Source: Rhabdophis nuchalis (lineage: Eukaryota > Chordata > Lepidosauria > Squamata > Natricidae). Taken from it: 64,000 bases of DNA. Below, piece after piece: positions 47,452 to 60,469 of this stretch (position 1 is its first letter; each line of letters opens with the position of its first letter). A program made the translations under genes and the position numbers. The stretch is taken from the NCBI GenBank assembly GCA_039707465.1, contig CM077645.1, positions 57,971,850 to 58,035,849 of the forward strand. The letters are read 5' to 3'. The notes below the pieces were generated by a model. The model saw only the letters and a list, made by a program, of their open reading frames with translations, was not told the origin of the DNA and ran no database searches.

Positions 47452-48374
47452 ACAAACTCAGGCTCAACCCGTCCAAGACTGAGTGGCTATGGCTTCCGGC
47501 ACCCCGGTTCAGCCAGATTATTCCAACTCTGGCCATTGGGGGCGAAACACCGGCCCCCGTGGAGAGGGCGGGCAATTTGGGTGTCCTCCTGGATTCCCGG
47601 CTGTCCATGGAGGACCATGTGGCGGCCGTGGCCACGGGGGCTTTCCATCAGGTACGCCTGATGCGCCAATTGCGGCCCTTACTGGACCGGGCTGCCCTTC
47701 GCACAGTCACTCAGGCCCTCGTGACCTCTCGACTCGACTACTGTAATGCTCTCTACATGGGGCTTCCCTTGAGGTGCACTCGAAAGCTGCAGTTAGTCCA
47801 GAATGCAGCCGCGCGGGTGATTACGGGAGCGCCTAGACACTCCCACATAACACCTATCCTGCGCGAGCTGCACTGGCTTCCTGTGGTCTTTCGGGTGCGC
47901 TTCAAGGTTCTGACGACCATCTTTAAAGCGCTCCATGGCTTGGGGCCTAGTTATATGCGAGACTGCCTCCTGCCCCATACATCCCTCAGACCAATACGCT
48001 CCCACAGAGAGGGCCTCCTCAGGGTGCCGTCGGCCGGACAATGCCGACTGGCGACACCCAGGGGGAGAGCCTTCTCTGTGGCAGGTCCAGCCCTTTGGAA
48101 CGACTTACCCCCTGAACTTCGCACCATCTCTGACCTCCGCCTCTTCCGCAAGTGTCTTAAGACACATTTGTTCCATCTAGCCGGCCTAGCGTAGCCCCCT
48201 ATACTGACTTTTAGATAGTTTTTAAATTTGGGGATTTTAATCTGGTTTTAGCACAGGTTCTATTGAATTAGTTTTTTAAATTTTATATGATGTTTTGTAT
48301 GTATTTTAATTTTCCTGTGCGCCGCCCTGGGTCCATTTGGAGAAGGGCGGGGTATAAATTGAATTAAAAAAAAA
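47452..48374 (+). mobile_element. Nested L2 LINE, 5' truncated
   Basis: A second L2 inserted in the endonuclease region of the 47346-51278 element. It starts at the codons for NKLRLNPSKTEWLWL and keeps an open frame through [18 protein letters not shown] and [10 protein letters not shown] to a stop at 48192-48194. The UTR hairpin GCCGCCCTGGGTCC and an A-rich tail at 48362-48374 close it. The host sequence continues on both sides with at most a 3-bp (tca) duplication. Confidence 0.9.
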
Positions 48375-51197
48375 TCAGCCTCGGGCCCTTGGTAGGGGTG
48401 GTGGGGTAGCGGTTATTGTAAAGGAAAGTCTTGAGCCGAGAGAGACCACTGTGCCACAGACTACCGGTTGTGAGTCCCTCTGTGTGAAGTGGGGCCTAGG
48501 GAGGCAGTTGGGAGTGCTGGTTATATACCTGGCTCCCCGCTATGTAGCAGCAGCCCTGCCCGAGCTCCTGGAGGTGATCGCTACGGTGGCAGTTGAGACC
48601 CCCAGACTTTTAGTCATGGGGGACTTTAATCTGCCATTGGTGGGCGAATCATCCGAGGTAGCTCGGGAGTTCATGGCTTCCATGACGGCCATGGACCTGA
48701 CCCAACTAATTCAAGGCCCCACCCACGAGGGTGGACATACACCGGATCTCATCTTTGTCTCTGGCCAGTGGAAGAGTGATCTGGGTGTAGGGGATATAGT
48801 CATTACGCCCTTGTCATGGTCAGACCACTCACTTCTCCGGCTCGACTTTCCAACGGCCACCCCCCTCCGCGGGGAGGCGGAACCTGGGTCACCTATTTGG
48901 TTCCGCCCCAGGCGCCTGATGGACCCGGATGGGTTCCAGACGGCGCTTGGGCCATTCCCTGTACCCCTGACCCGTGCCCCGATCGAGGACCTTGTGGTCG
49001 CATGGAATACTGCGACCACGGGAGCCTTGGATCGGGTCGCGCCCTTGCGGCCTCTCTTGTGGCGGCGAGTCACCACGGCTCCCTGGTTTACCGAGGAGCT
49101 GAGGGTGATGAAACGCCGTAAGAGATGCCTAGAGAGAAGATGGAGGTCTACCCGTTCTGAATCCGACCGAACACAGGTAAGAGCCCATTTACGGACTTAC
49201 ACTGTGGCGCTGAGAGTGGCCAAACGTCATCATTGTGCCACCCCCATAGCATCCGCAGAAAACCGCCCTGCCGCCCTGTTTAGGGTGACCCGCTCCCTCC
49301 TTCAACAGAGGGTGCGGGAAGCCCCGTTACAGGGTAGAGCAGAGGAATTTGTGATTTTTCTGCAGGAGAAAATCGCTCAGATACAGAACGAGTTAGCCCC
49401 CATTGATGGCCCAGTGGGATGCCACGAGATAGATCTTGTTTGGGAGGAGTTTGACTCCGTTACTTCCGAGGATATGGACAGGTTACGTGGGCGACTGCGA
49501 GCCACCACATGTTTATTGGACCCGTGTCCCTCCTGGCTTGTACTGGCATCCTGGGAGGTGACACAAGGCTGGCTCCAAGAGGTTATCAACGCATCCTTGA
49601 GTGAGGGTTCCTTGCCTGCCTCCCTAAAAGAGGCTATGGTGAGGCCCCTCCTCAAGAAGCCCTATTTGGATCCAGCTTTATTGACCAACTATCGTCCAGT
49701 CTCCAACCTTCCCTTTCTGGCGAAGGTTGTTGAGAGTGTGGTGGCACAACAGTTTCCCCGTCACCTGGAGGAAGTTAGTATCTAGATCCGCGCCAGTCCG
49801 GCTTTCGGCCCGGGCATAGCACCGAGACGGCATTGGTCGCGTTGGTCGATGATCTCTGGAGGGCCAGGGATGGGGGTTGTTCCTCCATCCTGGTCCTATT
49901 AGACCTCTCAGCGGCTTTTGATACCATCGACCATGGTATCCTATTGCATCGGTTGTGGGGGTTGGGGGTGGGAGGCACCGTTTTACGGTGGTTCTCCTCC
50001 TACCTCTCTGGCCGATCGCAATTTGTGTTGGCAGGAGAGCAGAGGTCGACCTCGAGACCCCTCACATGTGGGGTGCCTCAGGGGTCGGTCCTCTCGCCTC
50101 TCCTGTTCAACACATATATGAAGCCGCTGGGTGAGATCATCCGTGGTTTTGGGGTAGAGTACCATCTCTACGCTGATGATACTCAGCTGTATATATCTAC
50201 CCCAAACCACCCCAACGATGCCGTAGCAGTGATGTGCCAGTGCCTGGAAGCCGTACGGATCTGGATGGGAAGTAACGGACTCAGGCTCAACCCGACCAAG
50301 ACCGAGTGGCTGTGGTTTCCGGCTGCCCGATTCAACCAGCTAATTCCATCGCTGGCCATAGGGGGCGAACATCTTACCCCTGTGGATAGGGCGCGCAACT
50401 TGGGTGTCCTCCTAGATGCCCGGCTGTCCATGGAAGATCAAGTGACAGCCGTGGCTAGGAGGGCGTTTTACCAGGTTCGCCTGGTTCGCCAGTTGCGCCC
50501 CCTATTGGATCGGGACGCCCTTCGCACAGTCACTCATGCTCTCGTGACATCCCGACTGGACTATTGCAACTCTCTCTACATGGGGCTCCCCTTGAGGTGC
50601 ACCCGGAGACTGCAGATGGTCCAGAACGCAGCTGCGCGGGCAATCCTGGGTACCTCTAGGTTTACCCATGTAACACCTCTCCTGCGCGAGCTGCACTGGC
50701 TGCCTGTCGTCTTCTGGGTGCGCTTCAAGGTATTAATCATCATCTTTAAAGCGCTCCATGGCTCGGGACCTAGCTATTTGCGGGATCGGATCCTGCCTCA
50801 TACATCCTCACGGCTGATCCGCTCCCACAGAGAGGGACTTCTCCGGGTGCCGTCCACTAGACTTTGTCAGCGGGCAACGCCCAGGGGAAGGGCTCTCTCT
50901 GTGGCGGGCCCAGCCTTCTGGAATGACTTTCCCCCCGACATTAGAACGACCACGGACCTCTGCTCCTTCCGTCTGAAATTAAAAACATATCTTTTCTGCT
51001 TGGCCGGCCTAGGGTAGTCTCTCTCTATGGGGTTTTAGTTGTTTAGTGGGAATTTTAGTCTAAAATGGGTATTTTAGCACAGGTACTGTTTAATTTGTTT
51101 TTAAGATGTTGTATATCTATTGTATATTTATGGTTTTTTAGTTTCCCTGTGCACCGCTACGAGTCCCTACGGGGAGAGGGAGCGGTCAAGAAATTAA

Positions 51198-51198
<1 letters not shown>

Positions 51199-51278
<80 letters not shown>
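51199..51278. repeat. (ATT)n microsatellite, L2 tail
   Basis: Some 27 ATT units forming the tail of the L2 LINE. The related copy at 1462-1487 has only about eight units, so the tail has expanded or was longer at insertion. Confidence 0.95.
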
Positions 51279-53548
51279 TAATGATCCCAAAGAAATCTGA
51301 AATTCAGATGCTAGTTTGAATCTTGTGGTCCCAATGACCTTTTCAAAAAAGATTATTGATTTAAATACTTATGCTGACAGAGCATCTTCCTCATACTATT
51401 ATAACACTGATCTATATTAGTATGGCTTATTTAGGGCAAATAGTTTTTGTATGAATACAAAGAGAAGATGTATTTCAAGATTTGGGTTTTAAATAATCCA
51501 AGATGTTGTGTATTAATCTTTTTAATAGTTTCATCACCTTATTCAATTTTATGCCTTCAGTTCAGATTTTCCCATAAATATATATATATATTTTAAAGTA
51601 ATCCATATATTTGTAGAATGAAATATCATCTTTTATTATATCATTCTGTTTTCTATTACCATTTTAAGATAACTAAAAATTCATAACAATACATAAGGGA
51701 CACTCCACTAGGCAAATGAAAGCTTCCTGAATAAACCTGTATGAGCAACATTCACTAAGAAATATGGAAATTGACACAATATTCCCACCCAAATTTCATC
51801 TGGTTATCAAAGTAGAATAGACACTGGAGGCCTGGGTGGGAAGGGATATCAAGATAGCTAGTAATGAAAGGGAAAACCTTCTAGACATCTCTAGTTAAAA
51901 ATAGTTAAATATAAAAACTAAACTTTATTTCATTTCTCATAATAATAATTCTTTCCGAACAATTCTTCTGAAATTTCCAAAATGTTAATGTTAGATTAAA
52001 ATTAAATATTACAAATATTACTGCTGAATACAAGCTGAATAACATAAATTTATGCTATGTGTCAACTTCAAAACAAATCAGGCCTGTTACAGCCATCTTT
52101 CTGTTTCTCAGTTTGCCACGTAGTATGGGATGGGAGAGACGTTTGGACCAGGCAATAACAACAGATCATCTCATGGGAACCAAGGTCATCTCAACAAGTG
52201 CTGGCCAGACACTAGAAAGAGTTGCCAGAGAGATGCCAGAACACATACTTGGACAATGGGCCCTTTGTCAATTCTTTAATTATATTTAAAATGTGAAAAT
52301 AGTTAGAGCTGGTTTTGTTTTCATGTGTGCCGAAATGATGTACTCGATAAAGCAGTTCTTTGAGAAAGATGTTCATCCTGGAGTGCTGAATTGGTTGGGT
52401 TCATTAGTTGGATCCTTGACACTATGTACAATATTAATGTACTTTTTAAAAAATTGACTGGATACTTAGAGAATGAATGGCAGAATCTTCCCTAATAAAT
52501 TACATTCCATGTTAAAGTACATGTGTGTGTGTTGTACATCAGGGGTGTCAAACTGGCAGCCTGCAGGCTGGATGCATCATGTGTAGACCGTGCCTACCCC
52601 TGCTCTGGAAAGGCAAAAAACATTGTGATACATCATGTGATATCATGTGACACAATCGAGTTGTAGAGAAATAAAAAAGTACTATTAACAATGACATTTG
52701 AAATTCAAAATTTTAAAATTTTTACCTAGCTATAATTGAAAAAAGCTAAATAACTTTTCCTGCTAAATTAACCTACTTAAATAGTTTGTCCTTCAGATGT
52801 GCTATGTCTAGAATTTTCAAAAATCCCATACATTGGCTATTCTAAATGAAAATGCCATTGTTTTACTCCAATTATATCTGACAGCATTAGTTTGGGAAAG
52901 ATTGAAAGAAGAATTTAGTTATTTTCATCACCAATTCTGATCTGGAAATTAATTAAATGGAACAATACTTTTCGTCAGAGACATGCTTTTAACAAAAGCT
53001 ATCAATGAACTAAAGAAAACATCATCAGAATAATCAATATCTGAGCAATATACATAGGATATATAGTGTGAGTATATAAATATAATAATTAAGCTATTAG
53101 GGCAATCATAGGCTATAGGTGAAATGGTCAAAGCTGAAGAGTTTTGAATGAAAGCAAACAATTTATCTTTTCGTTAACTTTTCCTAAATCAAAGGAAGAG
53201 TAAATTGAAGATTAAAATAAATACAATATTACCCCCACTCAAAGTTTGTTACAGATAAAACCAAGAGTCAAAACCCTGAAGATTTTACCTTTTAGCAAAT
53301 CATATGAAGCCCCACTAGAAAATATATTATGAATTATGTATATTTCATTTTATGCCTTTTTGCAGTTTTTCACAAATTGCAAATCTTTCCTACTTCTGTA
53401 AATATTGTTTTGCATTTCAGAATGTTATATTGAATGTCTATTTATTTGAAAATGTTTATTGCATGACCAGACTGAGAATAATCATAAAAACATCCACTGG
53501 ATTTTCCTAATGCAATCCTATGTTTAGGTGAACGCTAGTAGACTACAT
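51279..53548 (-). other. Intron, mostly unrecognised
   Basis: At 52540-52600 the words CAGGGGTGTCAAACTGGCAG mark one end of a hAT-type element whose other end I could not place. Otherwise no element recognised. Confidence 0.5.
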
Positions 53549-53668
53549 CAGGGTCCCCAACCTTTGCAACTTTAAGTCTGAAGGACTTCAGCTCCCAGCA
53601 AAGCTGGCTGGAGAATTCTGGGAGCTGAAGTCCTTCAGACTTAAAGTTGCAAAGGTTGGGGACCCCTG
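53549..53668. mobile_element. Palindromic hAT MITE near a splice donor
   Basis: TIRs CAGGGTCCCCAACCTTTGC and GCAAAGGTTGGGGACCCCTG, nearly full-length hairpin, perfect 8-bp duplication gactacat (53541-53548 and 53669-53676). It begins about 45 nt into the intron following the 53721-53785 exon. Confidence 0.93.
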
Positions 53669-53720
53669 GACTACATAATTACTGTATATTCTGATAAAAT
53701 GATATAGTCACAGCACTTAC

Positions 53721-53785
53721 GCCCATCCAGTGTTTTTGCCTCCATGTGGACTATGTCTGGATCTTTGCTGGTACCCATTTTAGAC
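53721..53785 (-). CDS. SORCS1: SORCS1 coding exon, 65 nt (VPS10 propeller)
   Basis: First exon of the gene in this window in transcript order. The acceptor tctctcag lies just above 53785 and the donor gtaagt is at 53720-53715. It supplies one base to a split codon, 21 codons reading ...DPDIVHMEAKTLDG, then the first base (C) of a His codon completed by the next exon. The VHMEA...DG motif matches the VPS10 propeller segment just before the HxxYLTC strand of SorCS receptors. A 120-bp palindromic MITE begins about 45 nt into the downstream intron. The exon is short, but its phase agreement with the next one makes it secure. Confidence 0.87.
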
Positions 53786-55718
53786 CTGAGAGAAGAAAAA
53801 CAAACATGTAATGTTACTAGGAATAAACAAAATATTTAATTAAAAGGATTATCTGGATCATCTAATAGGGAGTATTTCAGTGTTCATTCAATCAATCAAT
53901 CTACTAGAATACTCTTTGAGGGAGATGGGTTGTTCAGAAATGTGAAAAAATTTAAAAAAATACACTAAAATGTCATTTTTAGGACCTCAAGAAACAATTA
54001 GCCTGCTGAAATTCACATGGTGAACTCCAATGGCTAAGCAACTGAATGCCTCTAGAATAATACCATATGAGCTATACCATGTAACCTCTCCTAGGATAGT
54101 TTATAACTCCCACTATGGTCCCCAATAGTTAAATTATTTCTCAAACTTCAACTTCTCAGTAATGCATATCTAGTACCTACACAAATTTAGATGGCTACTA
54201 GATTGCAGTCAAGAGATACAACTTCCCCTACACCCCTCCCCCCCAAAACCCTTTCCTTGCTGGCATCTAATGGTTGATAGGTCAACCAATTGACCCCTAT
54301 TTTTTTTTTAACCATTATTGATGGTTTGGGGGGAAATTCAGTGGCTAGAGCAACTAAAGCATTGTGCCAAGAAAACTATAGTGGCTTGTCTAGGCAGCCA
54401 GTAGGCTGTCAACATTTGAGGCACCATACTCAAACACCCACACCCACATATATTCAGATAATACATGTATAACTTTGTTAAATTTGGTGCGCCAGGGCTT
54501 CTCTGCCAAAACACTTGTTACAGCTGAGTAATAGGTGTCATATAAAAGCCACAATCTAGTTGGGCCAAGCCTTATGGTCATAAGTGTTCTCTGTCTCTGT
54601 ATGTTCCATGTCCTTTGTGTATTCTGAATCCTACAATTATAACACAATTTCCAGTAGTTTCAATAAGAACTTGTCTGCTTAATTTCCCAGTGCAGTTGAT
54701 TAATGAAGCAGTAAAGATTGTGCAATGATTTACAGATATTAATTCAATTTATTTTGATATTGTTAGTACCATTTTAATACATTTAGTAAATGAATGTTAT
54801 AATATACAAATGAAGCTATATACTGGAGACATCAATGAGGATAACTAGTTTTCTTACATAAATAGCTGATACTTTTGGGAAAGTGATTTGAGATATTTCT
54901 AATCCATTTTTTAATGTGAGAAACACCCATTTTATGACTAATCAAATACCTTGATCAATTTCATCCTTTTAATGACCAAACCAAGATTTGCATTCTGCTT
55001 CCAGGGAAGAAATAGCAAATTGAATGTAACTTCACTAGGAGCAGAGCTGATGACTATGGTGGAATGAAGACCTGGCAAATTGATTGACTGTTTGCAATTC
55101 TTCTCTGGACCAGGAAAGGTCTGCCATTATAGACAGACTATACTTATAAATTATGAAAGAGGACCAAATTTTACTGGGCAAGACTGAGATCAACCTGAAA
55201 TCGGATTGAAAAATGACAAGCTTCAGGAACGATTGGAAAAATATGCTACACTAGTTATACAAATAAAACCAGCTGCCATCTTAATAACTCAAAAGAGATA
55301 TAAAAATAATAAACCAAAACAGTGAACTGGATGACTTTTCAACATTGATTTAAAAAAGAGATGTGCCAACATTGGAAAAATGTTGTGAAAAGGAACAACG
55401 AAAAAAATGAAAAAAATTCCAGGATGCGTTTTGAATAAGCACCTTTGGGATATCCCTGAGCTGTACCTTATTGAAGCCTACATATGTTCAAAATAAGAGT
55501 GCATGTGTGTATACTCCTCAAATAAAATTGCAACAAGAGCAAAATATTGTGGATAAAACATTCTTAGGGACCACAAACATCCATAAATCTCTCAGTTCTA
55601 AATATGCATCCTGCAATTACTTAGTTGTCCAACTCATTATATTGTGTAAGGAAATTTTAGCTATGCAGTTACTTCATTTCTCAATTTTATTAAAATTTCA
55701 TTTTTAATTATATTGCAT
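53786..55718 (-). other. Intron without recognised elements
   Basis: AT-rich. No upstream SORCS1 exon found on the minus strand. Confidence 0.5.
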
Positions 55719-55723
55719 GTAAG

Positions 55724-56064
55724 TGTTATGTCCTCGACCTGCGACTGGTCCCGACTTACGACCAGCCGCAGGTCTTCCATGTCTGCCAGGAGTTGCCTCA
55801 GCAACAAGAAGTAACAACCTGTCAAACCGCCAGTCGCACCTGATTGGCTGAGACGCGACTGGCGGGAAACCCGGCTTGGCAGCGATCCTGATTGTCTCAC
55901 CGTTTGACAGCTCGCGTATAAGTAGCTGTCAAACGCGGGAGCCCCCTGTCTACCGCGCCTTTTTGTTCTGTATATAGTTTTCTCCGTCTGTCCTTTGCCT
56001 ACAATAAACGGCACTTGTTTTTGAGCAAACCTGGTCCGGACTCTCTCTTTCAGAGAATCTAACA
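55724..56064 (+). mobile_element. Solo LTR with 5-bp target duplication
   Basis: TGTTATGTCC at the 5' end, ATCTAACA at the 3' end, and gtaag on both sides (55719-55723 and 56065-56069). Inside are a TATA-like CGTATAAGTAG (about 55914) and a polyadenylation signal AATAAA near 56003, in the right order for U3-R-U5. GC content is well above the surroundings. No internal coding region is present, so it is a solo LTR. Endogenous retrovirus or Gypsy cannot be told from the LTR alone. Confidence 0.88.
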
Positions 56065-56099
56065 GTAAGAACCTTTAAAGGCTCCTGGATAGTCTAGGT

Positions 56100-56234
56100 C
56101 AGGGGTCTGCAAAGTCGGCTCTTTTAAGACTGGTGGACTTCAAGTCCCAGAATTCCCCAGCCAGCCATGCTGGCTGGGGAATTCTGGGAGTTGAAGTCCA
56201 CCAGTCTTAAAAGAGCCGACTTTGCAGATCCCTG
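56100..56234. mobile_element. Palindromic hAT MITE
   Basis: TIRs CAGGGGTCTGCAAAGTCGGC and GCCGACTTTGCAGATCCCTG, near-perfect hairpin with centre 'ccagccagccatgctggctgg', perfect 8-bp duplication gtctaggt (56092-56099 and 56235-56242). Same family as the single arm at 30367. Confidence 0.94.
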
Positions 56235-56242
56235 GTCTAGGT

Positions 56243-59200
56243 TAAAGCCCAATAGTGCATAGCAATACAGAAATTCCACTCTTGCAGTCAACTTTATCTG
56301 ATTTTTTTCCCCTCCAGCAATTGTGTCTGTAGAAGTTCTGAGTTCTGAGAAGTTCTTCTGAAGTTTCTTGTATTTATGGAAAAAAAGCCTGAGGATTTAC
56401 TGTGAAAAACTTGAAAAAGAAAACCAACCTTATAAACCCTGCATGTCCTACTTATTTATTTATGTCTTAATTATTTTTATGGTTTCAAAATTACCTTTTT
56501 TATTCAGAAAAATGAAGAAGGCAAGGAAAAGTCTGTGCAAGATTCAAGCAACCTCTTGATGAAATAATTAAAATGAAAACAACAACAACAAATAATAGAA
56601 ATAAGGAAGCTGTTGGTTGAAAGACTATGAACTATGTTTAAAAAAAAACCAAGAAAATAGGTTGGTTTAGTCTGCTATCTTAAACTGCACCAAGCAGCAA
56701 AATGAAGAGGCTGCTTCATTACATAACAGTCAACTCTAAAAAGACTATATCTTGTTTTGTATTTATTTATTTTCTGGATCTTATATGCTACTCTGATCCA
56801 TTAGGACCCTGAACATGTCACATTCACTTCTTACAGTATAAAGATTGAAATAGTAAATCAATTTAACAAAATAATATAATTAAAAAATAGAAAAATGATT
56901 ACCATCACCAAGGAAGAGTGAACATAACCATGTAACTCATGCTAGGCATTTCTCTTCATGTCAGAAGCATTTTAAAATAACAGTCATTCTTCGAAACACT
57001 TAATATATACATGTACAGTTAAAATGTATACTCTTTCATTGATATATATGTGTATCTCTTCCCCACACACATACTCCCGCCTCCTCTCTCCATCTCTAAC
57101 TGTGCCTAGGTGTGCATATATTCTTTGTTAAGGAAATTTTAGTTGCAACTCTACCTCTTAGGACCCAAACACTATTTTCTTCTATGGGGCATGCTTCATA
57201 CCCTGTCAGAACTTAAATTTCATTAATTATATGTCACAAATGGGAAATTCAAAACAATTCTTTTTTCTGCCACTTTCTTTTTAGAATCAAGCTTGTCTAT
57301 ATTAGTTAAGCACAATTATTGCGTTGGTGTCATTCTGGAACCTGGAATACGTCATAACCAAAATACATATACCCTACTGTTTTCTATTCATTCCTTCTCT
57401 ATTTTTCTGTCTCCTCTGTACCTCTATTCTTCCAGTCCAACCAATTCTTGTTATGCCTTACACACCAGCATTTTCTTGAAATACCCATAGCTTATTTACC
57501 TGAAGCCCATTCACATTCATATCAGATGACATACTAAAATGTTTTTAGTATTCTGTGTTGCCTCATAAATGTTACATTGAATATTTCAAAACTTTCATTG
57601 AAGTTGTTTCATTTGAGATATACAATTCTGAGAAACAAAGACGTTGTTCAGTAGTACAATTATGGAAGACTGACAAAGTCGTGCTGTGAAAATGATTCCT
57701 AAGTGTTGGAAGAGGTGGAAAGGCAGAAGTATTTATTACTGAACCTCAATCTTAAGAAACGTATGATGTATTTCTCATTGGTTAAGATTTTGGGAGGCAA
57801 CATATATTTAGAGATAAGAACTGAAAGCATCTGTGCTTCAGTAGAAGGGGGGAAAAACCAAATCAAATATAGGAATCAAAAGATAAGAAAATGATTATTG
57901 CACAGCAAACTTCTGAACAAGGCCTGTGAATTTTTCCACGAAAATGCTGAATTTTGGCCAGTGGCATTAAGAACATTCATCCTAAAGCAATTTTAATTTG
58001 TTGAATATATAGAATATTCTTAATTTAATAATCACAATTTAGCTTTTTTCCACCTTGTAATTTAGTCAATTTTGTTTTTAATCCTATCATATCAATTCAG
58101 ATGAGTGCATGTTGTGCTAGACTGAATATGCAACTAGAAAAAAATTGTTTGTTTATTAGAATGCTGCCTGATAATGATTGTGTCCCAAATCAAAGAGAAA
58201 ACAGAATGGAAACACAATAGAATACAAAATAATCAAAATGGTATCTCGTCAATCAATGCAAATGGAAACAAAAACAAAATAACAAAAAACAGAACATTTT
58301 GTTCTGTGCACGTTGCATGTTGTCAAATGACAACATTTTTGTCATGGAAATCAGTGTTTTTCTGTATTTTTTAAATAATTCTAGATGACTGCATTTTTTC
58401 TTAAAATTATTTTAAATTGAGAGTATTTTGCTGCTATTTTTAAAATGTAATTATGTGGCTAGTTTTCTTAGTCTTAGATTACCACAGATTAATAAACACA
58501 CATACACAAAGACATCACCACCACTGAATCATGATTCTGCTATCTCGCTGTTGCACAAAATGGAGTATGACAGAAACTTCACTTTTACTCAAACCAGGAT
58601 ATAAATAAAAAATTAACCATTAAAAGCGACGATGCTAAATTAGCAATGGACTTGACATTTTAAAATTATTGTATATTAAAAAGACTATCAAATGAGAGTG
58701 CAACAATGATTAATAATAAGTTTACATGCAAGTTGAATTTATGAAGTACAATATAAAACAAAATCATCTCTTTAGATGTTTTCCTTTTTAAAAACTTGGA
58801 AATGTCAACTCACTTATCTTTTTGATAGTATTTTGTCTCTTTTGGAAACAGTTGATGGTATTATTTAATAAACGCTTTGTAGTCCAACATTTTCTTGATT
58901 CAGATTTTTATAAAAGATAACACTGAATTAATAAAACACCATGACAAAAAAGTGTTTTGTATTTAAATCCAACAAGATATCAAGCTACTAGATTATAAAT
59001 TCACAAAAGTCTTTTCGGGTAAGTAAAGGATATGCTATTGTCAGCTGTGACTAAGTAAAACTTTGTATCCATCATTAATTTTAAGGAGATGAAAGGAGAC
59101 TATCAGAGATACAGCTACGTGCAAAAGTTATTCCTGACCAAACTGTATGTTACAGTTGAATGAACTGAAGCTAATATAATCTCCACATGCTATGAAGTTA

Positions 59201-59750
59201 AAAGTATCATCTTTCAACACATTTGAATACTTGCTTACTATCTACATGCAATTGTTAACAGATTTGAGATAAGAAAACAGTGAAAATAGCAAATGCAGAA
59301 ATATGGATAGCTTTCCAGCCAATGCTTTCTAACAACTCTTTTGGCAGAAATAACTAGTTCAAAGCATGTAGAGTGCACAAATGCATTACGATTTGCAGAA
59401 AAATATTATATCTAAACAATGTACAGACTGTGTTCGTTTCTGTTCATTCAGAGACTCATTGAAACATGTAATTTGACTGGTGTCTAAACTTTTGTATGCA
59501 TCTGTGCATAAGTAATTATGTTCCTCCTTAATACAGCAGAGCCTTGCCTGAAGTTCTATTTAAAGAGGCTGAATAATTAGGAATTATTTTTAGAAAAAGG
59601 CTGTCTGCACTCTGTTACTTTTCTCTAGACAAGCTTGACTATCCCTATTCAGCATATCCAGTTCTCCAAAGCACTCCATAGTCTGTGTAACACTAGAATG
59701 CTAGATATACTATAGGTATAGCTATTCACCATATGCCAATTTTATTCAGT
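56243..59750 (-). other. Intron without recognised elements
   Basis: About 3.5 kb of AT-rich sequence. No element or exon recognised. Confidence 0.5.
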
Positions 59751-59754
59751 ACTG

Positions 59755-59776
59755 ACACACACACACACACACACAC
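59755..59776. repeat. (CA)n microsatellite
   Basis: Eleven CA units, then CTCACACACACTA. Confidence 0.9.
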
Positions 59777-60197
59777 TCACACACACTATGTAAGTCAATA
59801 AAAATGGTAAGAAAATACCAGTACATGGTTTAATGAAGTTCTGTTCCAATGATCAAGCCATTAAGTAAAAAGGCTGCTAACTGAACACATGTCTGAGAGA
59901 GAATTTGTGTGAACATCACTGGTTGCTTTTGGCTCATTCAGATAAAGTTCTCTCTTAAAACTATGCCAATGTTGTTCTCACTCTGGCATGCATTGCCAGG
60001 CACACAAAATATGGTCATATGTGATTTTTGTTATTACTGCCTTATTTGCAAATGGATGCTAACTGAGGTAGTCATTAAAAAAAGAAGTGGATGTATATAA
60101 TAAAACACCTATTTTATTTATGTAACCATCCACAATTTATTTTATTTATATAACCGTCCATCTCAAAAAATATGACTTTGGAGGATACAAACTACAT

Positions 60198-60440
60198 TTA
60201 CAAAATAGAATAGAATAAATAAATCTTTATTACGGTCAAAGACCAGCAATACACGTTACATTTAACCAAATATTAAAAAGTACTAACTTTAAGATATAAT
60301 TTTAAAAATACATACATACAAAATCATAAAATGTATCACATTTTATATAAACGAAATGTATCACATTTTATAAAAAACAAAAATGTAGGAGGATAACACA
60401 ACCACTTAGCAATGGATAATCTTACAGGCTTACCATGCTG
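60198..60440 (-). mobile_element. LINE 3' tail (candidate)
   Basis: The minus strand reads GGTCTTTGACCGTAATAAAG then an ATTTATTTATTCTATTCTATT-type tail, a 3' end seen on retroposons in squamates. No coding part is recognisable. Confidence 0.45.
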
Positions 60441-60469
60441 ATCCTCAAGTCTGATGGAAAAACTAAAAC

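Larger units (their letters stand above)
47346..51278 (+). mobile_element. L2-type LINE, near-complete ORF2, carrying a nested L2
   Basis: Begins in the endonuclease domain (AGIAETWLGHEGG, 47346-47451). It is broken by another L2, then resumes at 48375 (GRGGGVAVIVK), with the APE-endonuclease motifs VMGDFNLP (~48615-48640) and SWSDHSLL (~48820). RT follows with LLKKPYLDPALLTNYRPVSN, then [25 protein letters not shown] and YADDTQLY, then the C-terminal domain to a stop at 51015-51017. One base is missing at about 49776 relative to the copy at 1-1487, shifting the frame. The UTR hairpin and (ATT)n tail (51199-51278) end it. Confidence 0.9.
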
